Below are positions 36,723-45,259 of a stretch of DNA of 64,000 nt, piece after piece. The stretch is taken from NCBI RefSeq assembly GCF_032401055.1, contig NZ_CP135529.1:3470501-3534500 (forward strand), in the 5' to 3' direction. The position numbers and the translations under genes are program-made. The first letter of the stretch is position 1. Every line of letters starts with the position of its first letter. The DNA is from Tardiphaga sp. 709 (GTDB lineage Bacteria; Pseudomonadota; Alphaproteobacteria; Rhizobiales; Xanthobacteraceae). The notes under the pieces are model-generated. The model was not told the DNA's origin, did not search any database, and saw nothing but the letters and a program-made list of their open reading frames with translations.

Positions 36723-37456
36723 GGAAGTGCCACCGGCTTCGCGGCCTGCAACATCTGTAACGCGCGCAAACGACGCCGCAGGATCTCGTTACGCATGGCC
36801 GCGAGATGCAGTGTGATAAACAGCAGCGAGAACGCCACAGCCATCACCAACAGCGGGATCAAAAACGACTTGTCGAGCGACGAGCCGCCCATCTTTATCA
36901 CCGAAGCCGGCTGATGCAGCGTATTCCACCAATCGACCGAGAACTTGATGATCGGAATATTGATGGCACCGACCAGCGTCAGCACCGCAGCGGCGCGCGC
37001 CGCGCGCGATGGATCTTCGACGGCGCGCCACAGCGCGATCAGGCCGAGATACATCAGAAACAGAATGAGCACCGAAGTCAGTCGGGCGTCCCATTCCCAA
37101 TAGGTGCCCCACATCGGCCGGCCCCAGAGCGATCCCGTGACCAGCGCGAGAAAGGTGAAGGCGGCGCCGATCGGCGCCGCCGCCTTGGCGGCGACATCGG
37201 CGAGCGGATGCCGCCACACCAGCGTGCCCAGCGATGCCACACTCATGACGCCCCAGACGAACATCGATAGCCAGGCGTTCGGCACATGGATGAACATGAT
37301 CTTGACGGTGGCACCCTGCTGGTAGTCATCCGGGGCCATGGCCGACTGATACAGGCCGATGGCGAGCAGAACGCCCGTCACTATCGCCAGCCACGGCAGG
37401 ATGCGTGTGGCAAGCGACAGGAACCGGGTCGGATTGGCGAGTTCGGTCAGCGTCAT
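36719..37456 (-). CDS. ccmC: Heme exporter/handling protein CcmC
   Basis: A 245-residue inner-membrane protein with six helices that loads heme onto CcmE. The Trp-rich signature [20 protein letters not shown] and flanking His residues ([15 protein letters not shown]) that coordinate heme are conserved. The start [12 protein letters not shown] at 37456 follows GGAA. A 137-base gap separates it from ccmB, longer than the overlapping junctions elsewhere in the operon. Confidence 0.95.
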   Translation of the reverse strand: MTLTELANPTRFLSLATRILPWLAIVTGVLLAIGLYQSAMAPDDYQQGATVKIMFIHVPNAWLSMFVWGVMSVASLGTLVWRHPLADVAAKAAAPIGAAFTFLALVTGSLWGRPMWGTYWEWDARLTSVLILFLMYLGLIALWRAVEDPSRAARAAAVLTLVGAINIPIIKFSVDWWNTLHQPASVIKMGGSSLDKSFLIPLLVMAVAFSLLFITLHLAAMRNEILRRRLRALQMLQAAKPVALP

Positions 37457-37534
37457 GGCATTTCCAATAGTCGCGGCTCTGTCCGCGATCAATGCAACTT
37501 ATTCTCGTTCAACACAGCTCGCGACGAGTTGACC

Positions 37535-37580
37535 CAAGTCAATCCACCCAGGTCAATCCAGTGTCTCAGCCTGTCGCGAT
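37535..37580. repeat. Short direct repeats between ccmB and ccmC
   Basis: Two adjacent near-identical copies, CCCAAGTCAATCCAC and CCAGGTCAATCCAG, followed by a third partial CTCAATCCAG copy slightly outside. They occupy the only real gap in the ccm operon. No gene seen in the gap. Confidence 0.35.
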
Positions 37581-37593
37581 TATTCCAACCGTC

Positions 37594-38268
37594 TCAATCC
37601 AGTCCATGCCGCAGGCTCGCCGCCGCCGCAAAAGGCCCGATCACGAGGCTCGCCAGCGATAGCGCGCAGAGAATGGAGAACGGGGTCGAGAATGTCAGCG
37701 CCCCCTGCTCAAGGATGGCGGCATTCGACGCCGCAACGCCGAAAATCAGCACCGGGATCGACAACGGCAACACCAGCACCGCCAGCAAGAGCCCACCGCG
37801 CTGCAGCGTCACCGCCAGTGCGGCACCGATCATGCCAGTGAAAGTCAGTGCTGGCGTACCCGCCAGTAGCGTCAGCGCCACTGCCAGCGTCGACGGACCG
37901 TCGAGATTGAGCAGCAGCCCCAGCACTGGCGTCGCGACGATCAGCGGCACGCCTGCGGCCAGCCAGTGGGCAAGGGCCTTGGCGGCGCAGGCGAGTTCCA
38001 GCGGCGTCCGGCTCATCAGGATGAGATCCAGAGAACCATCGTCGTGATCGGCAGTGAACAGCCGGTCGAGGGTCAGCAGGCTCGCGAGCAGCGCCCCGAG
38101 CCATAGAATCGCCGGCCCCAGCCGTGCCAGCAGCGCTAGATCCGGCCCCAGCGCGAAGGGCATCAGCACGATAACCGTCAGAAAGAAGAGCACACCGATC
38201 AGCGCCCCGCCGCCGACCCGGACGGCAATGCGGATGTCGCGTCGAATCAACGCGCCAAGGGCACTCAC
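37594..38268 (-). CDS. ccmB: Heme exporter protein CcmB (ABC membrane subunit)
   Basis: A 224-residue permease with about six helices that pairs with the CcmA ATPase. Conserved features include [20 protein letters not shown] and [10 protein letters not shown]. The GTG start at 38268 ([20 protein letters not shown]) overlaps the ccmA stop by four bases, and the length is typical; the longer upstream reading frame lies inside ccmA and is not real. Confidence 0.94.
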   Translation of the reverse strand: MSALGALIRRDIRIAVRVGGGALIGVLFFLTVIVLMPFALGPDLALLARLGPAILWLGALLASLLTLDRLFTADHDDGSLDLILMSRTPLELACAAKALAHWLAAGVPLIVATPVLGLLLNLDGPSTLAVALTLLAGTPALTFTGMIGAALAVTLQRGGLLLAVLVLPLSIPVLIFGVAASNAAILEQGALTFSTPFSILCALSLASLVIGPFAAAASLRHGLD

Positions 38269-38867
38269 GCCTCGCCCCCGATGCGCAACTCCCGTGCAGG
38301 AATGCCGAGCGGGCCATGGGTCGCAGCGATAATCAGACCGCCAGTGGCGAGATGATCCGTCATCAGTCCCGCGAATACCCGCTGACTGACCAGATCGAGC
38401 GCCGCTGTCGGCTCGTCGAGCAGCCAGATCGGCCGGCGGACGGTCAGCAATCGCGCGATCGACAGCCGGCGGCGCTGGCCGGCCGACAGGAAGCCCGCGG
38501 GTAGCGCCGCGGCATGGGAGAGGCCCACTGCTGCAATGCACGTGGCTGGATCGGCCGGCGTGCCACCGAGGAAGTCGGCCCAGAAGGTCAGGTTTTCCGT
38601 CACCGTCAAAGCCGGCTTCATGGCGTCGCGGTGGCCCAGGTAATGGGCCTGTTCGGTAACAGTCATTTCGCCGTCGCCGCCCTCGAGAGTGATGGAGCCC
38701 TCGGCCGGCGCCAGCAGGCCTGCGATCAACCGCAACAACGAGGTTTTGCCTGCTCCGTTAGGGCCAATGACCGCCACGGTCGTGCCTGCCGTGGCATCGA
38801 AATCGAGCCCGGCGAAGACTTCGCGGCCACCCCGCAGGCATCTCAAATTGCGCCCCGAGAGCCGCAT
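38265..38867 (-). CDS. ccmA: Heme exporter ATP-binding protein CcmA
   Basis: A 200-residue ABC ATPase. Walker [12 protein letters not shown], the signature [15 protein letters not shown], Walker [12 protein letters not shown] and the switch His in AATHGPL are all intact. With CcmB, CcmC and CcmD it forms the complex that releases holo-CcmE. First gene of the operon, preceded by GGAAGG. ccmE, ccmF and ccmH are not in the window. Confidence 0.95.
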   Translation of the reverse strand: MRLSGRNLRCLRGGREVFAGLDFDATAGTTVAVIGPNGAGKTSLLRLIAGLLAPAEGSITLEGGDGEMTVTEQAHYLGHRDAMKPALTVTENLTFWADFLGGTPADPATCIAAVGLSHAAALPAGFLSAGQRRRLSIARLLTVRRPIWLLDEPTAALDLVSQRVFAGLMTDHLATGGLIIAATHGPLGIPARELRIGGEA

Positions 38868-38965
38868 CCTAACCCTTCCATGACCATCTGATTTGGTTCA
38901 GAGGTCGCCGCGGCGTTGTTGCATCATTTCGCAGGGCTGCAAACGATTGTCGATATGGCAGCGGT

Positions 38966-38982
38966 TCTAGAAAGATTCTATA
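38966..38982. promoter_or_regulatory. Candidate Irr control element (ICE) upstream of acnA
   Basis: The core TAGAA-AGA-TTCTA (38968-38980) is a perfect inverted repeat with the half-sites and 3-base spacing of the rhizobial ICE consensus (TTTAGAA-N3-TTCTAAA), with one mismatch in each outer flank. It lies 118 bases before the acnA start, and aconitase is an iron-rich enzyme of the kind expected to be repressed by Irr in low iron. Confidence 0.6.
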
Positions 38983-39097
38983 AGTCGGAACTTGATGCAG
39001 CACACAATCGGCGCCTGCGAGCAAACCGGCCTTCTCCGCCGACGGTGTCTCGGTACCATTTTCCGGGTATCGGTCAACTGAATTGGGACCCCTTCAC

Positions 39098-41818
39098 ATG
39101 ACCTCGCTCGACAGTTTCAAGTGCCAAAAAACCCTCAAGGTGGGCGCTAAAACTTACGTGTACTATAGCCTCCCGCTCGCTGAGAAAAACGGTCTCGCGG
39201 GCATTTCGAAGCTGCCCTATTCGATGAAGGTCCTGCTCGAGAATCTGCTGCGCAACGAGGACGGCCGCAGCGTCAAGAAGGAAGACATCGTTGCTTTCTC
39301 GAAATGGCTGAAGAAGCGCAAGCTCGAGCACGAAATCTCGTTCCGCCCTGCGCGCGTGCTGATGCAGGACTTCACCGGCGTCCCCGCGGTGGTCGATCTT
39401 GCCGCGATGCGCAACGCGATGCAGGCGCTGAAGGGCGATCCCAAGAAGATCAACCCGCTGGTCCCGGTCGATCTGGTCATCGACCATTCGGTGATCGTGA
39501 ACTTCTTCGGTGACAACAAGGCGTTCGGCAAAAACGTCGCCGAAGAGTACAAGCAGAACAAGGAGCGTTACGAGTTCCTGAAGTGGGGCCAGAGCGCGTT
39601 CTCGAATTTCTCCGTCGTGCCGCCCGGCACCGGCATCTGCCACCAGGTCAATCTCGAATATCTCGCCCAGACCGTCTGGACGAAGAAGCAGAAGATGACG
39701 GTCGGCAAGAAGACCGCCACCTTCGAGGTCGCCTATCCGGACACGCTGGTCGGCACCGACTCGCATACCACCATGGTCAACGGCCTCGCCGTGCTCGGCT
39801 GGGGCGTCGGCGGCATCGAGGCGGAAGCCGCGATGCTCGGCCAGCCGCAGTCGATGCTGCTGCCCGACGTGGTCGGCTTCAAGCTGTCGGGCGCACTCAA
39901 GGAAGGCGTCACCGCCACCGACCTCGTGCTCACCGTCACCCAGATGCTGCGCAAGCAGGGCGTCGTCGGCAAGTTCGTGGAATTCTACGGCCCCGGCCTC
40001 GACGCCATGTCGGTCGCTGACAAGGCGACAATCGGAAATATGGCGCCAGAATATGGCGCAACCTGCGGCTTCTTCCCGGTCGATGCCGCCACCATCGACT
40101 ATCTGACAACTTCGGGCCGCAAATCGGCGCGTGTCGCACTGGTTGCCGCTTATGCCAAGGCGCAGGGCCTGTACCGCACCGCCAAGTCGCCCGATCCGGT
40201 GTTCACCGAAACGCTGAAGCTCGATCTCGGCGACGTCGTACCCTCGATGGCCGGCCCGAAGCGTCCGGAAGGCCGCGTCGCACTGCCCGCCATCGCCGAA
40301 GGCTTCTCTGCCGCGCTAACCACCGAATACAAGAAGCCGGATAACCACAACGCGCGCTTCCCCGTCGAGGGCAAGAACTTCGATGTCGGCCATGGCGACG
40401 TGGTGATCGCTGCCATCACCTCCTGCACCAACACCTCAAATCCGAGCGTGCTGATCGCCGCCGGCCTGCTGGCACGTAACGCCGTGGCCAAGGGCCTCAA
40501 GACCAAGCCGTGGGTGAAGACCTCGCTGGCGCCGGGCTCGCAGGTCGTCGCTGAATATCTCGCCAATTCCGGCTTGCAGCTCGACCTCGACAAGATCGGC
40601 TTCAACCTCGTCGGCTTCGGCTGCACCACCTGTATCGGCAATTCCGGCCCGCTGCCGCCGGAGATTTCGAAGTCGATCAACGACAACGGCATCGTTGCCG
40701 CAGCGGTTCTCTCGGGCAACCGTAACTTCGAGGGTCGCGTCTCGCCGGACGTGCAGGCAAACTATCTCGCCTCGCCGCCGCTGGTCGTCGCGCACGCACT
40801 TGCCGGTACGGTGACCAAGAATCTAGCGGTCGAGCCGATCGGCGAAGGCAAGGATGGCAAGCCGGTGTTCCTGAAAGACATCTGGCCGACCACGAAGGAT
40901 ATCAACGCCTTCATCAAGAAGTACGTGACGTCGACGATCTTCAAGAAGAAGTACGCAAACGTGTTCGACGGCGATGCCAACTGGCGCAAGATCAAGACGG
41001 TCGAGAGCGAGACCTACAAGTGGAACATGGGTTCGACCTATGTGCAGAACCCACCCTACTTCGAAGGCATGAAGAAGGAACCGGAGCCGACCACCGACAT
41101 CGTCGATGCGCGCATCCTGGCTCTGTTCGGCGACAAGATCACCACCGACCACATCTCGCCGGCCGGTTCGATCAAACTCACCTCACCCGCCGGCAAGTAT
41201 CTGTCGGAGCACCAGGTGCGCCCGGCCGACTTCAACCAGTACGGCACGCGCCGCGGCAACCACGAAGTGATGATGCGCGGCACCTTTGCCAACATCCGCA
41301 TCAAGAACTTCATGATGCAGGGTGCTGACGGCAACGTGCCGGAAGGCGGCATGACCAAGCACTGGCCCGATGGCGAAGCGATGTCGATCTACGACGCCGC
41401 GATGAAGTATCAGGCCGAGCAGGTGCCACTGGTCGTGTTCGGCGGTGCCGAATACGGCAACGGCTCGTCGCGCGACTGGGCGGCAAAGGGCACGCGTCTG
41501 CTTGGCGTTCGCGCCGTGATTACCGAAAGCTTCGAACGTATTCACCGATCCAATCTGGTCGGCATGGGCATTCTGCCGCTGACCTTCGAGAATGGTTCGT
41601 CGTGGAAGAAGCTCGGCCTCAAGGGCGACGAGAAGGTCACGATCCGCGGCCTGACCGGCGATATCAAGCCGCGCCAGCAGATGGTGGCGGAAATCGTGTC
41701 GGCCGATGGCTCACTCCACAAGGAGACGCTGCTCTGCCGCATCGATACGCTGGACGAGCTCGAATATTACCGCAACGGCGGCATCCTGCATTACGTGCTG
41801 CGTCAGCTTGCAGCCTGA
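39098..41818 (+). CDS. acnA: Aconitate hydratase A
   Basis: A 906-residue [4Fe-4S] enzyme of the TCA cycle converting citrate to isocitrate. Cluster cysteines are in AITSCTNTSNPSV and FGCTTCIGNSGPL. The substrate-binding segments VGTDSHTTMVNGLAVLGWGV and, in the swivel domain, FGGAEYGNGSSRDWAAKGT are intact. Length is normal for AcnA/IRP1-type aconitases. The start MTSLDSFKCQKTLKVG at 39098 is preferred to a TTG at 39083. A candidate Irr site lies upstream and a hairpin follows. Confidence 0.97.
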   Translation: MTSLDSFKCQKTLKVGAKTYVYYSLPLAEKNGLAGISKLPYSMKVLLENLLRNEDGRSVKKEDIVAFSKWLKKRKLEHEISFRPARVLMQDFTGVPAVVDLAAMRNAMQALKGDPKKINPLVPVDLVIDHSVIVNFFGDNKAFGKNVAEEYKQNKERYEFLKWGQSAFSNFSVVPPGTGICHQVNLEYLAQTVWTKKQKMTVGKKTATFEVAYPDTLVGTDSHTTMVNGLAVLGWGVGGIEAEAAMLGQPQSMLLPDVVGFKLSGALKEGVTATDLVLTVTQMLRKQGVVGKFVEFYGPGLDAMSVADKATIGNMAPEYGATCGFFPVDAATIDYLTTSGRKSARVALVAAYAKAQGLYRTAKSPDPVFTETLKLDLGDVVPSMAGPKRPEGRVALPAIAEGFSAALTTEYKKPDNHNARFPVEGKNFDVGHGDVVIAAITSCTNTSNPSVLIAAGLLARNAVAKGLKTKPWVKTSLAPGSQVVAEYLANSGLQLDLDKIGFNLVGFGCTTCIGNSGPLPPEISKSINDNGIVAAAVLSGNRNFEGRVSPDVQANYLASPPLVVAHALAGTVTKNLAVEPIGEGKDGKPVFLKDIWPTTKDINAFIKKYVTSTIFKKKYANVFDGDANWRKIKTVESETYKWNMGSTYVQNPPYFEGMKKEPEPTTDIVDARILALFGDKITTDHISPAGSIKLTSPAGKYLSEHQVRPADFNQYGTRRGNHEVMMRGTFANIRIKNFMMQGADGNVPEGGMTKHWPDGEAMSIYDAAMKYQAEQVPLVVFGGAEYGNGSSRDWAAKGTRLLGVRAVITESFERIHRSNLVGMGILPLTFENGSSWKKLGLKGDEKVTIRGLTGDIKPRQQMVAEIVSADGSLHKETLLCRIDTLDELEYYRNGGILHYVLRQLAA

Positions 41819-41872
41819 CGCCCATACGTGGTGTGACGTAGTGCCTCACCGCGAAGTGAGTGGCTAGTGAAC

Positions 41873-41901
41873 AGAAGGCGGCCTATGAAGGGCCGCCTTC
41901 T
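41873..41901 (+). terminator. Hairpin after acnA
   Basis: Perfect arms AGAAGGCGGCC (41873-41883) and GGCCGCCTTCT (41891-41901) with a TATGAAG loop, 55 bases past the acnA stop. The T-tract is weak. Confidence 0.65.
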
Positions 41902-41985
41902 GGCGTTTGAGGGCATGAACGTGTTAGCGACACCAATGTGCGACACCGTCTGTCATGTGTCTCACCTCGAGCGTGGCAAAACCTC

Positions 41986-42738
41986 ATGAAATCCTTTGGC
42001 GGCATATCGCAGTGGACAGGCGCGCTCAGCGTATGCGCCGCCATTGCAGCGAGTGGTAGCGCGCTGGCTCAGCCCCGGGCCGTGGTGGAGCTCTTCACCT
42101 CGCAGGGTTGCTCGTCCTGCCCGCCTGCAGACAAGATCATCGGCGACCTCGCCAAAGACCCGTCCGTGATCGCATTAAGCATGCCGATCGACTACTGGGA
42201 CTACCTTGGCTGGAAGGATACGCTGGCCGACTCGCGTTTCAGCGCGCGTCAGAAAGCCTATTCACAGATGCGCGGAGATCGCGACGTCTACACGCCGCAA
42301 GTCGTTGTCAACGGCGCCACTCAGGTGATCGGCAGCGATGCCGATCGTATCCAGGGCGCGATCAGCGAAACCAAGAAAGGCACTGTGATGACGGTGCCGG
42401 TGTCGATGTCGGTTTCCGGCAAACACGTCAACGTGTCCGTTGCCGCATCGAGCAATGCGCCGGATACGGCGCATGGCGAAGTCTGGATCTGTTCCGTGTC
42501 GAAGGCAGTGCCGATCACGGTCGGTCGCGGTGAGAATCGCGGCAAGCAACTGACCTACTACAATGTCGTCCGGAACTGGCTGAAGGTCGGTGACTGGACC
42601 GGCAACGCCGCCAACTGGACGCTGCCGCTGGAGAACATCTCCAGGGATGGAGTCGATGCGGCCGTCGTTTATGTGCAAGACGGCACGCGCGACAAGCCCG
42701 GCGCGATGCGCGGCGCGGCCTATACGTCGCTGCAGTAA
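41986..42738 (+). CDS. Exported DUF1223 protein with thioredoxin-like CxxC
   Basis: A 250-residue protein with a signal peptide (WTGALSVCAAIAASGSALAQ). The mature start VVELFTSQGCSSCPPADKII, with its CSSC pair, and YWDYLGWKDTLADSRFSARQ are the signatures of the DUF1223 family. The fold is thioredoxin-like and the two cysteines suggest a periplasmic redox role, but no substrate is known. The start at 41986 gives the correct signal peptide; a GTG upstream is less likely. Confidence 0.86.
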   Translation: MKSFGGISQWTGALSVCAAIAASGSALAQPRAVVELFTSQGCSSCPPADKIIGDLAKDPSVIALSMPIDYWDYLGWKDTLADSRFSARQKAYSQMRGDRDVYTPQVVVNGATQVIGSDADRIQGAISETKKGTVMTVPVSMSVSGKHVNVSVAASSNAPDTAHGEVWICSVSKAVPITVGRGENRGKQLTYYNVVRNWLKVGDWTGNAANWTLPLENISRDGVDAAVVYVQDGTRDKPGAMRGAAYTSLQ

Positions 42739-43173
42739 GTCATCAGATTGATAACTTCGGTAGCTGCTGCGCTTACGCGTGGCGTGCCTGCATCATTGTG
42801 AGCCCTCGGCGAAGACTGGATTGCTTCGTCGCTTCGCCTATCGCAATGACGCTTGATGGTCTCGCAAAAGCATCCACCAAAAGAAAAGGACCAACTTGCG
42901 TTGGCCCAGTGGGGATTAACTTCCTGCGCAGGGTCCGATCCCAACGACCGCGGGGGGCTGGGGGCTGAGGAATCCGAGACCGGAAGAACCGGACCCGACG
43001 CAGTATCTTCTTGTCGCAATCCAGAAGGGCGCCCGATGGGCCAAAATTTGGCGGCAATAAGATTCACCTGACGTTCCCGTGACGGGAAATTTCTACCATC
43101 GGGCCTGCGGATCGGCCCTTGCAGAGGACCGCGGTCGGCGCGATCATGTCGGCGATATGACAGGAGGCGCTGT
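42739..43173. other. Intergenic region with a repeat; no convincing gene
   Basis: 435 bases between the DUF1223 and DUF2794 genes. The left half holds a palindromic repeat (42792-42850). A 72-codon open frame in the middle (42853-43071) has no ribosome site and no family resemblance. The right end carries the AGGAGG site of the DUF2794 gene. Confidence 0.5.
42792..42850. repeat. TCATTGCGA-type palindromic repeat
   Basis: Ends TCATTGTGAG and CTATCGCAATGA are near inverted copies, with inner GGCGAAG (42808-42814) and CTTCGCC (42832-42838) arms. The sequence ACTGGATTGCTTCGTCGCTT matches the CATTGCGAGCG...GAAGCAATCCAG repeat family common in Bradyrhizobiaceae. Confidence 0.65.
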
Positions 43174-43536
43174 ATGAATGTGATTCCGGGAGATGCTGAG
43201 CCCACCGAGAATCGCGCGGCGACGGGCTCTGCCGCCGCCGCGCCGGTCGTCAGCTTCAACCGCCTTGAGCTCAGCCGCATCCTCAATCTGTACGGCCGTA
43301 TGGTCTCCGACGGCGAGTGGCGTGATTACGCCATCGACTTTCTGCGCGACCGCGCGGTGTTCTCGGTGTTCCGCCGCTCGTCGGAAGTGCCGCTGTATCG
43401 CATCGAGAAAGATCCGCGACTGGCGCGCAAGCAGGGCATGTATAGCGTGATTTCGGCTGGTGGCCTGATCCTGCGCCGCGGCCAGGAACTCGACCGCGTG
43501 CTCTTGGTGATCGATCGCAAGCTGGCGGTGGTGTAA
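43174..43536 (+). CDS. DUF2794 protein (120 aa)
   Basis: A small soluble protein with the DUF2794 core: FNRLELSRILNLYGRMVSDG, EWRDYAIDFLRDRAVFSVFR and LYRIEKDPRLARKQGMYSVI. The family is restricted to alphaproteobacteria and has no known function. The N-terminal 25 residues are low complexity (Ala/Thr). An AGGAGG ribosome site supports the start. It is convergent with the GNAT gene. Confidence 0.87.
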   Translation: MNVIPGDAEPTENRAATGSAAAAPVVSFNRLELSRILNLYGRMVSDGEWRDYAIDFLRDRAVFSVFRRSSEVPLYRIEKDPRLARKQGMYSVISAGGLILRRGQELDRVLLVIDRKLAVV

Positions 43537-43551
43537 TCGATTCGCAGAGCG

Positions 43552-44076
43552 TCAGGGCAGCGTGCGGGCGCCGTCGCCAAGTGCGAGCTGCATCGAAACG
43601 GTATCAAGCCAGCGATCGAACTTGAAACCGACATCGGGATGCACCCCAACCATCTGAAACCCGGCATTGCGATGAACCGCGATGGAGCCAGCATTGGCGC
43701 TGTCACCGATCACCGCGACCATCTGGCGGTAGCCGCGACTCTCGCATTCGGCGATCAGCCGCGCCAGAAGTTTGCCGCCAACGCCTCGCCGCTGGGCTTT
43801 CGGATCGAGATAAATCGAATTCTCGACGGTAAAACGATAGGCCGGTCGCGGGCGATGCGCGCCGGCATAGGCATAGCCGACAACCTGGCCTTCCAGCACA
43901 ACCACAAGATACGGATAGCCCCCGCTCCCCAGCGCCTCGAAACGCCGCGTCATCTCGGCCAAATCTGGCGGGATCAGTTCGAACGTGGCCGTGCCGAACT
44001 GCACCGCCTCGTCATAGATCGCGGTAATCGCGGGCAGATCCGCCGCGACTGCGGGTCTGATTTCAATATCGGACAT
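43552..44076 (-). CDS. GNAT N-acetyltransferase (phosphinothricin/methionine-sulfoximine acetyltransferase-like)
   Basis: A 174-residue acetyltransferase. It starts MSDIEIRPAVAADLPAITAI, has VENSIYLDPKAQRRGVGGKL (acetyl-CoA motif) and ends with NAGSIAVHRNAGFQMVGVHP, the layout of the Pat/Bar/MddA group. These enzymes acetylate phosphinothricin, methionine sulfoximine or similar amino acids. Substrate not provable from sequence. Confidence 0.85.
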   Translation of the reverse strand: MSDIEIRPAVAADLPAITAIYDEAVQFGTATFELIPPDLAEMTRRFEALGSGGYPYLVVVLEGQVVGYAYAGAHRPRPAYRFTVENSIYLDPKAQRRGVGGKLLARLIAECESRGYRQMVAVIGDSANAGSIAVHRNAGFQMVGVHPDVGFKFDRWLDTVSMQLALGDGARTLP

Positions 44077-44111
44077 GGCGCAGAGACTATTTTTGCCCGA
44101 CCCAAAAGAAA

Positions 44112-44134
44112 AGCCCCGGCTTCTGGCCGGGGCT
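44112..44134 (-). terminator. Terminator of the Bax-inhibitor-1-like gene
   Basis: AGCCCCGGC (44112-44120) pairs with GCCGGGGCT (44126-44134) around TTCTG. On the reverse strand it is followed by a T-rich run, just after the stop at 44159. Confidence 0.82.
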
Positions 44135-44158
44135 AAGATCTTCTCGAAATCCTGAAGC

Positions 44159-44947
44159 TTATTCGCGCTGTCCGAGCAGCTGCAGCAGCAGCGTGAACAG
44201 GTTGATGAAGTTCAAGTAGAGCGACAGGGCACCGGTGATCGCCGCGCGCTCGGCGATATCGCCACCCTGCGAGGCGTAACCGTAGATGTAGTCGTTCTTC
44301 AACCGCTGGGTATCGTAGGCAGTCAGGCCTGCGAAGATCAGCACGCCGACAACCGACACAATGAACTGCAGCATCGACGACGCCACGAAGATGTTCACGA
44401 CGCTCGCGATGATGATGCCGAACAGGCCCATCAGCAGGAACGAGCCCATGCCCGTCATATCACGTTTGGTTGTGTAGCCGTAGAGGCTCAGCGCACCGAA
44501 CGAGGCAGCGGTGATGAAGAACACCCGCACGATCGATGTGTGCGTGTACACCAGGAAGATCGACGACAGCGAGATGCCCATCAGAGCCGCGAAGGCCCAG
44601 AACAGCAACTGCGCGGTAGCCGGCTTCAGCCGGTTGATGCCGAACGAGATGGCGAACACCATCACCAGCGGCGCCAAGATGAATACCCATTTCAGCGGGC
44701 TCACGAACATCGCGTAGCCGAACGGCGTCAGGTAGGAGCTACCGATCCGGGCAGCAGCGCCCGACGGGTCCGTGGTCACGGCGGCCATGTACACGCCGAG
44801 AGCAGCCAGGCCGGTGATGGCCAGACCGATCGTCATGTAGTTGTAGATGCGCAGCATGTAGGAGCGCAGTCCGGCGTCCACGGCAGCGGCATCGCGCGCG
44901 CCGGCCCGGCCGAAGGGGGAAGCATAGTTACGGTCTAGATCCGACAT
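44159..44947 (-). CDS. Bax inhibitor-1 / YccA family membrane protein
   Basis: A 262-residue protein with about seven helices and the BI-1 signature near the C-terminus (GLTAYDTQRLKNDYIYGYA), including the conserved acidic residues that gate a pH-dependent leak in related channels. The N-terminal 30 residues are hydrophilic. The start at 44947 follows GAGGT. It is monocistronic, with its own terminator. Function in bacteria is uncertain; YccA-like members inhibit FtsH or modulate calcium flux. Confidence 0.9.
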   Translation of the reverse strand: MSDLDRNYASPFGRAGARDAAAVDAGLRSYMLRIYNYMTIGLAITGLAALGVYMAAVTTDPSGAAARIGSSYLTPFGYAMFVSPLKWVFILAPLVMVFAISFGINRLKPATAQLLFWAFAALMGISLSSIFLVYTHTSIVRVFFITAASFGALSLYGYTTKRDMTGMGSFLLMGLFGIIIASVVNIFVASSMLQFIVSVVGVLIFAGLTAYDTQRLKNDYIYGYASQGGDIAERAAITGALSLYLNFINLFTLLLQLLGQRE

Positions 44948-45259
44948 GGTCGAAACCTCGATGTTGTCCGGCTGATCGCAAAGGGTTCGCGTCGCCGGTT
45001 CAAATTATATCCCAGATATCTGCGCTTCCTGACACTAAACTCGATTTCATAAAAAATCGATGTCATCTGCGCTCGATGTCTGACCCAAAGGGTATGTGGT
45101 AAACTAACACATTCGCTGCAAGCTTCCACGCGTGGCGGAATGTCGCTCCGATTTGTATTCAGGCATCCTGGTAAACTTTCAGCCTGACGCAAGCTTGGCG
45201 ATTTGTCAGTCATTTTGCACGAATCAGCCCGCGCAAAGGCTGCTTCGTGTCAAAACAGG
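44948..45259. other. Intergenic region upstream of the BI-1 gene
   Basis: 312 bases between two same-strand genes. The left third probably holds the BI-1 promoter; an inverted repeat TCGATTT-CATAAA-AAATCGA lies at 45041-45060. The rest shows no gene or clear RNA structure. Confidence 0.4.

Noticed and set aside
39083-39097. Upstream TTG start for acnA
   Set aside because: The ATG at 39098 gives the family-typical MTSLDSFK N-terminus.
42853-43071. 72-codon open frame between the DUF1223 and DUF2794 genes
   Set aside because: No ribosome site and no hydrophobic or conserved pattern; it partly overlaps repeat-derived sequence.
44948-45259. A possible small RNA in the gap upstream of the BI-1 gene
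   Set aside because: Only a short A/T inverted repeat is visible; no terminator-like end marks an independent transcript.
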